Shown: positions 1 to 7,765 of the stretch, piece after piece | How positions within the stretch are numbered: position 1 is the stretch's first letter | How the letters are laid out: every line of letters begins with the position of its first letter | IMG/VR virus record: IMGVR_UViG_3300038566_000387 | Span: 1-26,353 of that record | Length of the DNA: 26,353 bases | From: a virus | Reading direction: 5' to 3' (one strand) | The notes under the pieces: model-generated | What the model saw: only the letters and a program-made list of their open reading frames with translations | Database searches by the model: none | Told to the model about the DNA's origin: nothing | Position numbers and translations under genes: made by a program

Positions 1-3000
1 CCAGAGATTAAGTGCTGGGTTGAGGTTTCAGTGTAAGGTGTATTGAGAGGTTGACCAAAAGAGTTGGTGCCACGGACCACGTCAGCGATAGCAGAGAAAG
101 GACCACCAAGATTTGAGAATGGGCCAGTAAAAAATCTGATACCACCTTCCTCTGAGGTTGGGACGCCAAAGAACTTGGCCATATCAACATACTTGAATGA
201 GCCATCGTCTTCTTGTCCCAGGGTAATAACAAAAGGATTTCCTTTTAAGTAGGAAGGCTTTTGCTCTTCTGCTTTATCGGCCAAGTCAGGGTGCCTTAAG
301 TCCCATTGCATATTCCAGGCACGTGGAGCTAGGAAGAAAGGTATAAGGCGCCAAGGTTTTTCAGCAGCAGTGTTGACAAACATTCTGCCATACATTACAG
401 GGAAAGAAAGGAATGGCACGATGGTATCAAGGACTGGAGTGTTCTTAAAGAACTGAACAAACTTAGGAGCTAGGTCATAATTAAGATGGTATTTGTCAGC
501 AATCTGCATGGCCTCCACCGCAGAGTAACCTTTATCAGTTTTGTTTAAGAAGGTCGCATACTTATTGAATGCGTCTAGTGAACCAAAGTTTTTACCAATA
601 TCTTCCAATTTATCTGAACCTTTGACCACAATGTTGTAGAGTTTGTCGGCTAAAGTATCAGCACTCTTTACATTCTCGAAGGCTTCACCAATACCCTGTA
701 AAACAACGGAATCAACGAAGGTGGATTGTCGGCCACCTAAAGATAAAAACTCTTGGAGCTTAGGGGACAGGACCTTGCCTGTGCGGATAAATTCAGGAAA
801 CTCTTTGGCGGCTTGCTTAAAGTATTTCCAGTTGCCAGGATTAAAAGGAGAGTTGCCAGCTAAGGTTTGCATTCCCAAAAGACCAGACATAAAGTTGGTT
901 CCCCAAACAGGGATATTCAAAACAGTGCGGGAAGCACGCCAGATAGCACCATACCAGGAGATAATGCCTGGAATATCTGAAACTAATTTGTCGTAGGAGA
1001 ATTCTTTCTCGAAAGATTTGGCGATGTCAGAGCGAATGAACTTACCAGCCAAAGGACCAAAGCGTTTGTCTTCAGGGATTTTGGAGAAACCTTCCACAAA
1101 AGTATTGGAGAATAGGTCAGGTCTGTCGCCAATAAGGTTGAGAGTTTTTATATCAGTCCATTGATTTGTCAGGTAATTGATGGTGCGTCCAACTGAGCGC
1201 TCACCTTCAGTGACGTAGCCACGAAGTTCCTTAACTCTTCGGCCCAACTCAGCAATAGCTGAGGTATCACCAGCATTGACTTTGTCAATGAGGTCCTGAG
1301 GAATCTTGCTGGCCTTTGAAACAGTGGCTTGCATTTTAGAGTTGAGGGCTTGAAGATAAGCAGTTCCCCATTCTTGGTCAGATAATTTCTTTTTAGCTGA
1401 GGAGAATGAAATTGCCACATCATTGGCAATATCCATGTCAAGGTTGGTGTCGGGTAATTCCTGAGCAGCTTTGTCGTAGAAAGTGCGAACATATTTTTTA
1501 ATGTTGGTGGCAAATTGTTCTGGCTGAACCAGTCTCATTTGTTTAGCTTTTTCAAGGGTGATGAATCCGTTTTGTACAGCTTGGTCCAATTCTTTTTCAT
1601 ACATCAAAACATTGGCGGCAATCTCTTCGTGGACCTTATTAAAGGCAGAGCTAAGCTCATCAACCTTGGGCAAAATGTCTTCACCTAATTGAATACCAGT
1701 AACACCTTTCTTGGACAGTTCCAATTCTTTTTGAAAGTCACCACGCAATAAAGCGCCAGTCTCTTCGCCAGACATAACACGGCCAAGGATTTTCTCAGCC
1801 TCCTGTTTGGCTTGCTGATAAAGAAGGGAGGTTTTAGATTCAAAAGCAATCTTGGCTCTTTCAATTCCCTGAAGTTCCTGGTCAAGTGGCAGGTCAGAAA
1901 CTTTATACTTAAAGAGGTTTTGCCAGAAATCAGTGAGAGGTGAGAGCTTGTCATTGGCAATTCTTTTAACGGTTTCAACTCCTTGCTGCCAGATATTCTG
2001 AAGAGGGTTTTTATCTAATTCTTTTAAGGCTGTCTTGAATTGTTGAGCCAGCTCGTCATTGGCGGTGGCTGCGTCAAGGGCTTTGTCGATGAATCCTTCA
2101 GTGTCAGCTTTGAATGCGGCAGTGCGAGCGTCTTGTAAAAATTGTCCGAACTCTGGTCCAAATTTTCTTAGTTCTTCTGTGGCTGAGGGTAAACGAATTG
2201 GAATGTCACCAGCAGGTAAAATGTTTTCAGCTAGGTCGGGAAGTGTTTTGTTCTTTTTAAGGAAGTCTCTGATTTCTTTGCCAGTCATTTTGATTTTCTC
2301 GCCAGAGATTTTTCCTGGGATAGCTTTAATTTCTTGGCCAAGGTCAGTGGCAATGTCGCCAGCTTTCTCAACAACCTCGTCGGTTTTATTGACAATGTTT
2401 CCTAGATTTACTTTTCCTTTAGCCGCAGCAGCCTTGACTGTTTCAATAATCTTTTCTGTTTTCTTGGAAATCTCTGGTAAAACATCATTAAAGTTTTTGC
2501 CGATATTGATTAAGAGTTCGTTGGTTTTTGGTTTGGCTTGGAGGGTAAATCCATCACCAATTAAAGGAGTACCTTTCTTAAATTTGGAGAGGAGAGTTTT
2601 TTCTATGTTCAAATTGCTGATAGTGTCAAGGGCTTTGGTTAAATCAATGTTGACAATGTCGGAACCAGTGGATAAATCAACAGGCTTAACTTTGAAAGCG
2701 TTCTTAAGAAAGGTAACAAGTTCTTCTGCTTTACTGATTTTAACAGCGTCATCTACTTTGTTCAAAAGTTTTTCAGCCGTTTTCTTTTCACCACCTGGAC
2801 CAGGCGCCGCAATCTCAGCAGTTAAACCAACAACAAGCCCAGGAAAAGAGTTTGGGTCTAGGCCAGCAGTCTTAGGAACTTCTTCCATTAGCGCTTGTTT
2901 TTGGGTGACACCTCTGACAACACCTGGAAGTATTGGGTGAATCAATTCGCCGATGTCTGTCTTCTTGCCTTTGTCGGCACCAGATATTTGAGTAAGTTTT

Positions 3001-3368
3001 ATTCCAGTTGAAGGAGCTTGATAGTTTCCCTGTTCAAATTCGCGGCCAGCTTTGATGGCACCGCCAAGCATATAAGAAGGAAGATTCAAAACTTCAAGGC
3101 CAGCCCTTGCTGTTTTAACGGCGGGGTTGACTACATTTTGTACGGGTTGAGGCAGGCTTTTAGTGATACCAACAGGCTGGTCAAGTTTTAACCAAGAGCC
3201 AATACTCTTTGGAATTGAGGCAATAGCTTTAACAGTATTTGTTATCGGTGCTGGGATATTGACCTTAATATCGGGGACTTTAATCTTAGACAAAACATTG
3301 CCGAGGCCGTTTTTTTCCTCATCATCTTTTGGTCTAAAACCAATTGCTTTCAGTAAGTTGCTTGCCAT
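1..3368 (-). CDS. Large polyvalent virion-associated protein, C-terminus beyond the window
   Basis: An open frame runs from the ATG at 3366-3368 to the left edge without a stop, giving at least 1122 residues; the C-terminus is missing. The first ~600 residues are hydrophilic, Lys/Glu-rich and helical, with an early stretch rich in Val, Ile and Pro. From about residue 770 the sequence changes to a compact domain with FGPLAGKF, then WRASRTVLNIPVWGTNF, and further on PFLSFPVMYGRMF followed by KPWRLIPFF. This order resembles the LPD38-type domain of phage polyvalent proteins, giant proteins packaged in the head and injected with DNA (established for the family, recalled and not searched). It lies just downstream of the 554-aa coiled-coil gene, fitting an internal-virion/ejection pair. 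An excellent promoter abuts the start codon. No protease or polymerase motif was seen in the visible part. The gene call is secure; the family name is moderate. Confidence 0.75.
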   Translation of the reverse strand, partial: MASNLLKAIGFRPKDDEEKNGLGNVLSKIKVPDIKVNIPAPITNTVKAIASIPKSIGSWLKLDQPVGITKSLPQPVQNVVNPAVKTARAGLEVLNLPSYMLGGAIKAGREFEQGNYQAPSTGIKLTQISGADKGKKTDIGELIHPILPGVVRGVTQKQALMEEVPKTAGLDPNSFPGLVVGLTAEIAAPGPGGEKKTAEKLLNKVDDAVKISKAEELVTFLKNAFKVKPVDLSTGSDIVNIDLTKALDTISNLNIEKTLLSKFKKGTPLIGDGFTLQAKPKTNELLINIGKNFNDVLPEISKKTEKIIETVKAAAAKGKVNLGNIVNKTDEVVEKAGDIATDLGQEIKAIPGKISGEKIKMTGKEIRDFLKKNKTLPDLAENILPAGDIPIRLPSATEELRKFGPEFGQFLQDARTAAFKADTEGFIDKALDAATANDELAQQFKTALKELDKNPLQNIWQQGVETVKRIANDKLSPLTDFWQNLFKYKVSDLPLDQELQGIERAKIAFESKTSLLYQQAKQEAEKILGRVMSGEETGALLRGDFQKELELSKKGVTGIQLGEDILPKVDELSSAFNKVHEEIAANVLMYEKELDQAVQNGFITLEKAKQMRLVQPEQFATNIKKYVRTFYDKAAQELPDTNLDMDIANDVAISFSSAKKKLSDQEWGTAYLQALNSKMQATVSKASKIPQDLIDKVNAGDTSAIAELGRRVKELRGYVTEGERSVGRTINYLTNQWTDIKTLNLIGDRPDLFSNTFVEGFSKIPEDKRFGPLAGKFIRSDIAKSFEKEFSYDKLVSDIPGIISWYGAIWRASRTVLNIPVWGTNFMSGLLGMQTLAGNSPFNPGNWKYFKQAAKEFPEFIRTGKVLSPKLQEFLSLGGRQSTFVDSVVLQGIGEAFENVKSADTLADKLYNIVVKGSDKLEDIGKNFGSLDAFNKYATFLNKTDKGYSAVEAMQIADKYHLNYDLAPKFVQFFKNTPVLDTIVPFLSFPVMYGRMFVNTAAEKPWRLIPFFLAPRAWNMQWDLRHPDLADKAEEQKPSYLKGNPFVITLGQEDDGSFKYVDMAKFFGVPTSEEGGIRFFTGPFSNLGGPFSAIADVVRGTNSFGQPLNTPYTETSTQHLIS

Positions 3369-3375
3369 TACTTAC

Positions 3376-3405
3376 ATTATAGCCACTTTCGGGGATATAA
3401 CTCAA
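3376..3405 (-). promoter_or_regulatory. Promoter of the polyvalent protein gene (leaderless)
   Basis: On the minus strand TTGAGT (3400-3405), an 18-nt spacer and a perfect TATAAT (3376-3381). The -10 box ends 7 nt before the ATG, so transcription should start at or next to the start codon. It occupies nearly all of the 51-bp gap between two minus-strand genes. Confidence 0.7.
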
Positions 3406-3419
3406 TTGGTGAGTGCCAA

Positions 3420-5084
3420 TTAAAAAGCAGATTTGATAGCGTTTATGATTCCACTGAGACCACCAGTTTGCTGATTTGTCTGGGTAGTTTGCTGTTGTCC
3501 AGTTAGCTGAGAATAGATATTGCTGAGGGCTGGAGTGTTGTTTATCAAGTTGCTGGTCTCATTGTTTTTATTGAGGGTGCCATAGATATTGCCCGCTTGT
3601 TTTAAGAGTAGGTTAGTGGTACCACCAGCAGTGATTGGAATGTCAATCTCTTCACCAGTTGTCGGTAAGATACCGTGAACAGTTCCTCCAGTTATGTTTC
3701 CACTGGAATCTTTTTGAGCAATGATTTCTCCACCATTATCCAAGATACTGGCAGTAAGTTGGAATAATTGTTTTGCCTCATTGACTTTTGTGGTAGCGTT
3801 ACCAACAGAAGTTTTAGCGGCTTCAGCCACAGCAGTCTTGTATTGATAATCCATTTGGACCAACCACAAACCCCAAGCCATTTTCTTTTCAGAAATTTGA
3901 TTGGCAACGTTGACTCTAAGAGTGTCAGCTTGATTCATTGCAGATTCAATGGCGTCAAGTTTTTTATTGTAAGCCATTGTTTCTTGGCCCTGGATAGAAG
4001 AAATCTGTTGTCTTTCCCAAGAATCAATTTCTTTAATTTGATTATTGGTTTGGAAGTCAAGGTTAGATTTTTGTCTGGTATAGAACTTCACGGTCTCGTC
4101 GACAGCGTCAGAGAAATCTTGTAGAGCAGCAGTGGACTTGGTAGCAATGGCACGGAGACCAGTATTAAAGTTAAGAAGTAAATCAGATTCTTTACCTGCG
4201 GCAAAAGCTGAATCAGAAACTCCTCTGGCCCGCATAATCCTTTGCATTTCCAAAGACATATCTCTCCAGTTTCGAGCTAAGGTTTCAACAGTTTGACTGG
4301 TTTCTTCTTTGAAGGCTTCCTTTTCTTTACCAATGGCTTTAGTTTCCTGTTCTTCTTTAGCGGTGAGGTCAGCTTCAGTTAAGGTTTTTTGTTCTTTAGC
4401 AGCGGTTCTTTGTTCTTCAGCGGTCATTTTGGCTTCCTCTTTTTGTCCACCGAGGATTCCTAAAATGCTTTGATACTCACGGTCAGCAGCGGCAACAGCT
4501 CTTTCTTCAATAGCTCTGGCTAAAGTTTCAGTATCGCCAGTAACTTCTTCACCGTATTGTTTAATAAGGTCAGAAAGGTCAGTGTCTTTCAGGTATTGAC
4601 TACCAGGAGTTTTGGCGATGATGTCACTGGTCTTAACTTTAGGAGTAGTACCACCGTTATTGGAACCTCCAAGATTCCAACCAGTATAACCACCAGCAGC
4701 AATGTTAGCCATAATAGCGTTTTGGTCTGTCCACCCACGATTTTTATATTCTTGAATAAGTTGGTCAGTTGAAAGTTGTTGGCCAGAATTTGTTGGTTGA
4801 GGATTATTGGTGGCTTTAATAGTAGGAGCAGCGGCAGAATTAAAGCCAGAACGTTCAGCGGCCTTTTGTTCAATAGCGGCTTTTTGTTGAGGAGTAGTGG
4901 CCTGTTGGGATTGGGAATAACCACCAATTGATTCTAATTGTTGAGAAATACCATAGTCTGGCAACGGATTACCCAAAGCTTTACCAACAACGTCAATAAC
5001 CTTACCGACTTTACCAGCTATGTTAGCCGCAGTTGGGTTTGAAGTAATTGCACTGAGAACTCTGTTTGAAAGTGAATCTGCCAT
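3420..5084 (-). CDS. Coiled-coil virion-interior (ejection-type) protein, 554 aa
   Basis: Complete 554-aa protein. The first ~130 residues are Ala/Gln/Asn-rich and low in complexity, residues ~190-430 are strongly helical with Lys/Glu/Ala/Gln heptad-like runs, and the C-terminus is Gln/Thr/Asn-rich. No signal peptide or catalytic motif is visible. A central segment with ARGVSDSAFAAGKESDLLL is of a type seen in helical internal virion proteins of podoviruses (recalled resemblance only). Position directly before the giant polyvalent gene, on the same strand as the head and tail genes, supports an inner-capsid or ejection role; a tail-needle or tape-like role cannot be excluded. It has its own promoter and is divergent from the plus-strand accessory block. 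The ATG at 5082-5084 has no Shine-Dalgarno site, consistent with a leaderless start. Confidence 0.6.
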   Translation of the reverse strand: MADSLSNRVLSAITSNPTAANIAGKVGKVIDVVGKALGNPLPDYGISQQLESIGGYSQSQQATTPQQKAAIEQKAAERSGFNSAAAPTIKATNNPQPTNSGQQLSTDQLIQEYKNRGWTDQNAIMANIAAGGYTGWNLGGSNNGGTTPKVKTSDIIAKTPGSQYLKDTDLSDLIKQYGEEVTGDTETLARAIEERAVAAADREYQSILGILGGQKEEAKMTAEEQRTAAKEQKTLTEADLTAKEEQETKAIGKEKEAFKEETSQTVETLARNWRDMSLEMQRIMRARGVSDSAFAAGKESDLLLNFNTGLRAIATKSTAALQDFSDAVDETVKFYTRQKSNLDFQTNNQIKEIDSWERQQISSIQGQETMAYNKKLDAIESAMNQADTLRVNVANQISEKKMAWGLWLVQMDYQYKTAVAEAAKTSVGNATTKVNEAKQLFQLTASILDNGGEIIAQKDSSGNITGGTVHGILPTTGEEIDIPITAGGTTNLLLKQAGNIYGTLNKNNETSNLINNTPALSNIYSQLTGQQQTTQTNQQTGGLSGIINAIKSAF

Positions 5085-5092
5085 ATAAAACT

Positions 5093-5121
5093 ATTATTAT
5101 CTTGTTAAGGGAATTGGTCAA
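5093..5121 (-). promoter_or_regulatory. Promoter of the 554-aa virion protein gene (leaderless)
   Basis: Minus strand: TTGACC (5116-5121), 17-nt spacer, AATAAT (5093-5098), then 8 nt to the ATG. Back-to-back with the plus-strand promoter at 5132-5160, with only 10 bp between the two -35 boxes. Confidence 0.65.
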
Positions 5122-5131
5122 TGCTTGGGAC

Positions 5132-5160
5132 TTGACACTCATAAAGTATTGTGTTTTAAT
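5132..5160 (+). promoter_or_regulatory. Promoter opening the plus-strand accessory block
   Basis: TTGACA (5132-5137), 17-nt spacer, TTTAAT (5155-5160). Unlike most promoters here it leaves about 20 nt before the ATG at 5181, so a short leader is expected. It should drive the first three accessory genes. Confidence 0.7.
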
Positions 5161-5180
5161 GAAGTGTAAAACATTTAACT

Positions 5181-5450
5181 ATGAAAAACTTAGCTTCACT
5201 TTTAATCGAGGAACAAAAAATCCTCAAAGAAATTAGCGAGAACAGAAAAAGTTCTAAAAAATTACTGACAAATAATAGACAGTTGAGACAACAACTTTTG
5301 GATATTCGTAAGGAAATCGTTGATGATGTCGTCGCCGAAATGAACAACAATAATAAAAGTCTTTATCAAGTGGTCAAGGAATCACTAGGAACAATTGATA
5401 GTCGCTACAATAAAATTTATGATTTAATAAATAAGGAGAACTTAAAATGA
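5181..5450 (+). CDS. Small coiled-coil protein, 89 aa, unknown function
   Basis: First gene of the plus-strand block, 89 residues. It is almost entirely helical and charged, with Leu/Ile spacing typical of a coiled coil over residues ~5-50 and an Asn run near residue 56. No membrane segment, cysteine pair or catalytic motif. The ATG is preceded by an A/T-rich stretch without a Shine-Dalgarno site, and a good promoter lies 20 nt upstream. Its stop codon overlaps the next start by 4 nt and its 3' end contains the ribosome-binding site of that gene, so the two are translationally linked. I do not recognise a family. Confidence 0.7.
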   Translation: MKNLASLLIEEQKILKEISENRKSSKKLLTNNRQLRQQLLDIRKEIVDDVVAEMNNNNKSLYQVVKESLGTIDSRYNKIYDLINKENLK

Positions 5451-5734
5451 AAATTAGAACTGACTTCAAAATAATTTATAGAATTAACCCAGACAAACCT
5501 GTTGAAATCAAAAATGTGATTCAATATGGACCAATTGGTTCTGACTTTTGGTTCATGGAATTTGAACGAAAAATAAAAGAAAAAAATAGTAATAGCCAAT
5601 TTGGAAGTAGCGAGGCTGACTATGTGTGGATTCCAATAAAAGATATTCTTAAAATGGAAGCTACCAACCAGGAAATTTTTGATAGCCACAACGACAAAGA
5701 AACCTACGTCAAACAGATTTTGACAAAGAACTAG
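5447..5734 (+). CDS. Hypothetical protein, 95 aa
   Basis: 95 residues with mixed alpha/beta character: a strand-rich N-terminus rich in Ile, Asn and Pro, an aromatic patch (DFWFMEF) near residue 33, and WIPIKDIL near residue 62. No recognised motif. It starts with a clear Shine-Dalgarno AAGGAG at 5433-5438, 8 nt before the ATG and lying inside the preceding gene, with which it overlaps by 4 nt. The next gene begins 2 nt after its stop, so the three genes 5181-6270 form one operon. Function unknown; possibly a partner of the nuclease-like protein that follows. Confidence 0.7.
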   Translation: MKIRTDFKIIYRINPDKPVEIKNVIQYGPIGSDFWFMEFERKIKEKNSNSQFGSSEADYVWIPIKDILKMEATNQEIFDSHNDKETYVKQILTKN

Positions 5735-5736
5735 GT

Positions 5737-6270
5737 ATGAACTCCCAGGATTTGAAGATTGCCACTTTAGACCATATTTTATTTAAGGGAAAATTTTTAG
5801 TGGCTACCACAGAATCGCTCAATGGTTCAGATGTTTTGGGAATCAATAAAAAAAATCTTGCCTACGAATTTGAAATCAAAATCAGCAAGGAAGATTTGGA
5901 TAAAGAATTAAAAGCAATTCGATATTTAACTGGCAACGATATGAATATGAGAAGGGCCAGGGCTGCTAATAAACTTCAAAAACACGCTACATATTTGAAG
6001 CATAGGTTTGGATATTCTTGGGATACCTATTTCGTTCCCAACACTTTCAGTTTTGTTTTACCACCAGAGCTAATTGATTTTGCGACGCGGGGAATAAGAG
6101 GAACTCCCTATGGTCTCTACCGCTACAATAAAGAAAAGAAGATTTTAGAGGTGGTAATTAAGCCAGGGAAAATCCACGCCAAACCAGTCAGTGAAGAAAA
6201 TTTGGCCAAGATTCATCGGAAGATTAGCACAGAAAATTATTTCCTGAGAGTGGCAAAGAACACTACTTGA
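5737..6270 (+). CDS. MmcB-like PD-(D/E)XK nuclease family protein
   Basis: 177 residues. A core of the form SDVLGI (Asp32) followed by EFEIKIS (Glu46-x-Lys48) matches the D...ExK signature of PD-(D/E)XK nucleases. The later part (VPNTFSFVLPPEL, then a Tyr-Gly-Leu motif and a strand ending KPGKIHAKPV) follows the order of the MmcB/phage endonuclease group, in which these strands complete the fold. From the family, roles in DNA repair or degradation are likely; the actual substrate is not visible. It ends the first accessory operon. The stop TGA lies inside the -35 box of the promoter for the next gene, an example of the very compact layout. A catalytically inactive DNA-binding version is possible but the three key residues are present. 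Confidence 0.65.
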   Translation: MNSQDLKIATLDHILFKGKFLVATTESLNGSDVLGINKKNLAYEFEIKISKEDLDKELKAIRYLTGNDMNMRRARAANKLQKHATYLKHRFGYSWDTYFVPNTFSFVLPPELIDFATRGIRGTPYGLYRYNKEKKILEVVIKPGKIHAKPVSEENLAKIHRKISTENYFLRVAKNTT

Positions 6271-6295
6271 CAAACTAATTGGAAAGTGTAATAAT
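6267..6295 (+). promoter_or_regulatory. Promoter of the CAP-domain gene (leaderless)
   Basis: TTGACA (6267-6272), 17-nt spacer, AATAAT (6290-6295), then 8 nt to the ATG at 6304. The first 15 nt are identical to the promoter at 7729. The -35 overlaps the stop codon of the nuclease gene. Confidence 0.75.
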
Positions 6296-6303
6296 CCAAC
6301 TAT

Positions 6304-6792
6304 ATGAAAAAAATAATTCTTATCGGAATCTTTTTAACATTTACCTGGGCCAGCACATTTTTTCTTGGTGTTCAGGTTGGTATGAGAGGAACCGAAGCAA
6401 GATATAAAGAACTTGCTGCGGTAACTCCCAACTACAACGGCCAACAAATTCAAGAAGCCATCAATCAGTATCGACAATCCCTTGGATTGGTTGAACTAAA
6501 AACTGATTCGATTTTATGCAACAACCTTTATGACAGGTATGCCAAAATGCTCTCTGAAGACGCCCTCACTGAAGGCCACCCTGGGTTTGATGAGTGGGCT
6601 GACGAAAAAATAAACAATTATGGTTATTCTTTAGTAGGTGAAGTTTTTTCACCTATGCCTACCGTAGAAAAAGTAATGGAAGGGTGGAGTGGTTCTCCTG
6701 GCCACAACCTAGCTATTACAAATAAAGTTTACGACAAAGTTTGTACCTACGCAGGGAATCGTGGAGTCGTTGTTGTTTTAGGAGCTAAATAA
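6304..6792 (+). CDS. Membrane-anchored or secreted CAP/SCP-domain protein
   Basis: 162 residues. The N-terminus has two Lys, then a hydrophobic stretch at residues ~4-26 that serves as signal peptide or membrane anchor. Residues ~47-160 match the CAP superfamily (SCP/PR-1, bacterial YkwD type): an AINQYRQSLGL helix, a DRYAKMLS helix, EGHPGF with His92, GEVF with Glu113, and a W-SGSPGHN motif with His134, followed by the final strand VVVVLGA. His92, Glu113 and His134 are the usual CAP cavity residues. CAP proteins act outside the cytoplasm; in a phage this could modify or bind the host surface, or block superinfection (inference). It is uncommon in phage genomes. Leaderless promoter directly upstream. 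Confidence 0.75.
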   Translation: MKKIILIGIFLTFTWASTFFLGVQVGMRGTEARYKELAAVTPNYNGQQIQEAINQYRQSLGLVELKTDSILCNNLYDRYAKMLSEDALTEGHPGFDEWADEKINNYGYSLVGEVFSPMPTVEKVMEGWSGSPGHNLAITNKVYDKVCTYAGNRGVVVVLGAK

Positions 6793-6794
6793 AT

Positions 6795-7166
6795 ATGGAA
6801 AATAAATCAACCTCAATTGCTGTTGATGATGTTTCAGGAATCCCCAACGGCGCAGAACTTGTAATCTGTAAAGGAGATAAATTTGAAAAAGTTAAAGTAA
6901 CTGGAGTCTCTACTCCAACATATAAACATAAATCTAAACTCCACGAATTCATTTTTAACTTAACCAGTAAATTTCTTTTATTTGGTTGGCCCCAACCTAA
7001 GGTAGTAAAAGGGGGAACAATTGATATTGAGAGACCAGTAAAGTATTTAATTACTGAAGTGTGGAAGACTGGAGAAAGACCATTAAAGTATAATGGTAAA
7101 AAGCCCCAAGGTTACAACATTTATTGTAATGGAATCATAAAGGAATTTCTTCCTTATGGTAATTAA
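6795..7166 (+). CDS. Hypothetical protein, 123 aa
   Basis: 123 residues, beta-rich. The first ~50 residues (a GIPNGAELVICKG segment followed by KVKVTGV) look like a small strand-turn-strand domain of the kind seen in phage structural or intein-like beta modules, but this is weak. The middle contains a hydrophobic aromatic patch FLLFGWPQPKVV. No signal peptide or zinc site. It starts 2 nt after the CAP gene stop and stops 2 nt before the zinc-finger gene, so it is translated from the same mRNA. Family not recognised. Confidence 0.65.
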   Translation: MENKSTSIAVDDVSGIPNGAELVICKGDKFEKVKVTGVSTPTYKHKSKLHEFIFNLTSKFLLFGWPQPKVVKGGTIDIERPVKYLITEVWKTGERPLKYNGKKPQGYNIYCNGIIKEFLPYGN

Positions 7167-7168
7167 CT

Positions 7169-7459
7169 ATGGAACCATACAAAGCTGACCTCAGGGAAAT
7201 TCGCAAGGGTGTAGCCGAGCGCTGCCCTGTTTGTAAAAATGATTATCGACAAAAGGACGATAAACTTAAAATTGTTTCTTACGGTGCCTACGCCAAATGT
7301 CTGTTGGAAAAGCAACTTGGCCGACCCTACATTACCCCTTCTTATGTTTGCAGCTGTGGAAAAGAATATGCCAATAAAAAGAATTTAGAAAGACACCTTG
7401 AATTAAAAAATCATTTACCACAAGGAGCTGTTCAAAATGTCCAAGGAAAAATCGACTAA
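7169..7459 (+). CDS. Small zinc-finger protein, 96 aa
   Basis: 96 residues with two cysteine clusters. Cys19 and Cys22 (CPVC) form a knuckle, and a second site reads C61-x-C63 followed by His76 and His82 within GKEYANKKNLERHLELKNH, a C2H2-type finger. Such proteins usually bind nucleic acid or protein partners; no enzyme motif is present. A similar C2H2-like finger occurs in the 128-aa protein of the capsid block. The gene overlaps the following one by 23 nt, and the next gene's Shine-Dalgarno site lies inside it. The zinc-site call is good, the role unknown. Confidence 0.7.
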   Translation: MEPYKADLREIRKGVAERCPVCKNDYRQKDDKLKIVSYGAYAKCLLEKQLGRPYITPSYVCSCGKEYANKKNLERHLELKNHLPQGAVQNVQGKID

Positions 7460-7715
7460 AAATTTTGTACCATTTACTTACGAGGAATTTCTTCAGACTC
7501 AACTTCAACTTATTGAGAGTTTTGAAAAAGCGCTCAATGTTCTTTTTATCGAGCTTGTGGCAAATAAAAAATTAGATACCAGACAAGCCCTCATTTCTTT
7601 ATTGGAAGGTATGAGAAAAACGACCAGCTGGTATTTTAAAATAAATCAGGCAATGTTGGAAAAGAACGGAAACAATGGTAAAAAAGTTCTTAAAAAGAAA
7701 ATTAGTTTTAATTAG
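7437..7715 (+). CDS. Small helical protein, 92 aa, unknown
   Basis: 92 residues, predicted nearly all helical (YEEFLQTQLQLIESFEKAL, then LDTRQALISLLEGMRK), with a basic C-terminal tail. It begins inside the zinc-finger gene and has a clear AAGGAG (7422-7427) 9 nt before its ATG, which fixes the start. It is the last gene of the operon begun at the promoter near 6267. No family is recognised. Confidence 0.65.
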   Translation: MSKEKSTKNFVPFTYEEFLQTQLQLIESFEKALNVLFIELVANKKLDTRQALISLLEGMRKTTSWYFKINQAMLEKNGNNGKKVLKKKISFN

Positions 7716-7728
7716 TTATAAAATGCTA

Positions 7729-7757
7729 TTGACAAACTAATTGTATTATATTATATT
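7729..7757 (+). promoter_or_regulatory. Promoter of the chaperonin operon (leaderless)
   Basis: TTGACA (7729-7734), 17-nt spacer, TATATT (7752-7757), then 8 nt to the ATG at 7766. Shares 15 identical bases, TTGACAAACTAATTG, with the CAP-gene promoter. Likely drives 7766-10739. Confidence 0.75.
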
Positions 7758-7765
7758 TCAAATGT

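Noticed and set aside
2059-2940. A 293-codon plus-strand open frame.
   Set aside because: It lies entirely antisense to the polyvalent protein frame, has no promoter or ribosome-binding site, and its Ser/Leu-rich composition is that of a shadow frame.
3396-3419. GAGTGCCAA resembles half of a CIRCE (HrcA) operator, attractive given the groEL genes.
   Set aside because: The other half matches only 6 of 9 bases, the spacer is 7 instead of 9 nt, and it is far from groES-groEL.
3391-3420. Plus-strand stretch resembling the 5' half of a tRNA (acceptor strand and a D-arm ACTC...GAGT).
   Set aside because: No anticodon arm, T arm or matching acceptor strand follows, and the same bases form a strong minus-strand promoter. 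Chance or a decayed remnant; no integrase to suggest an att site.
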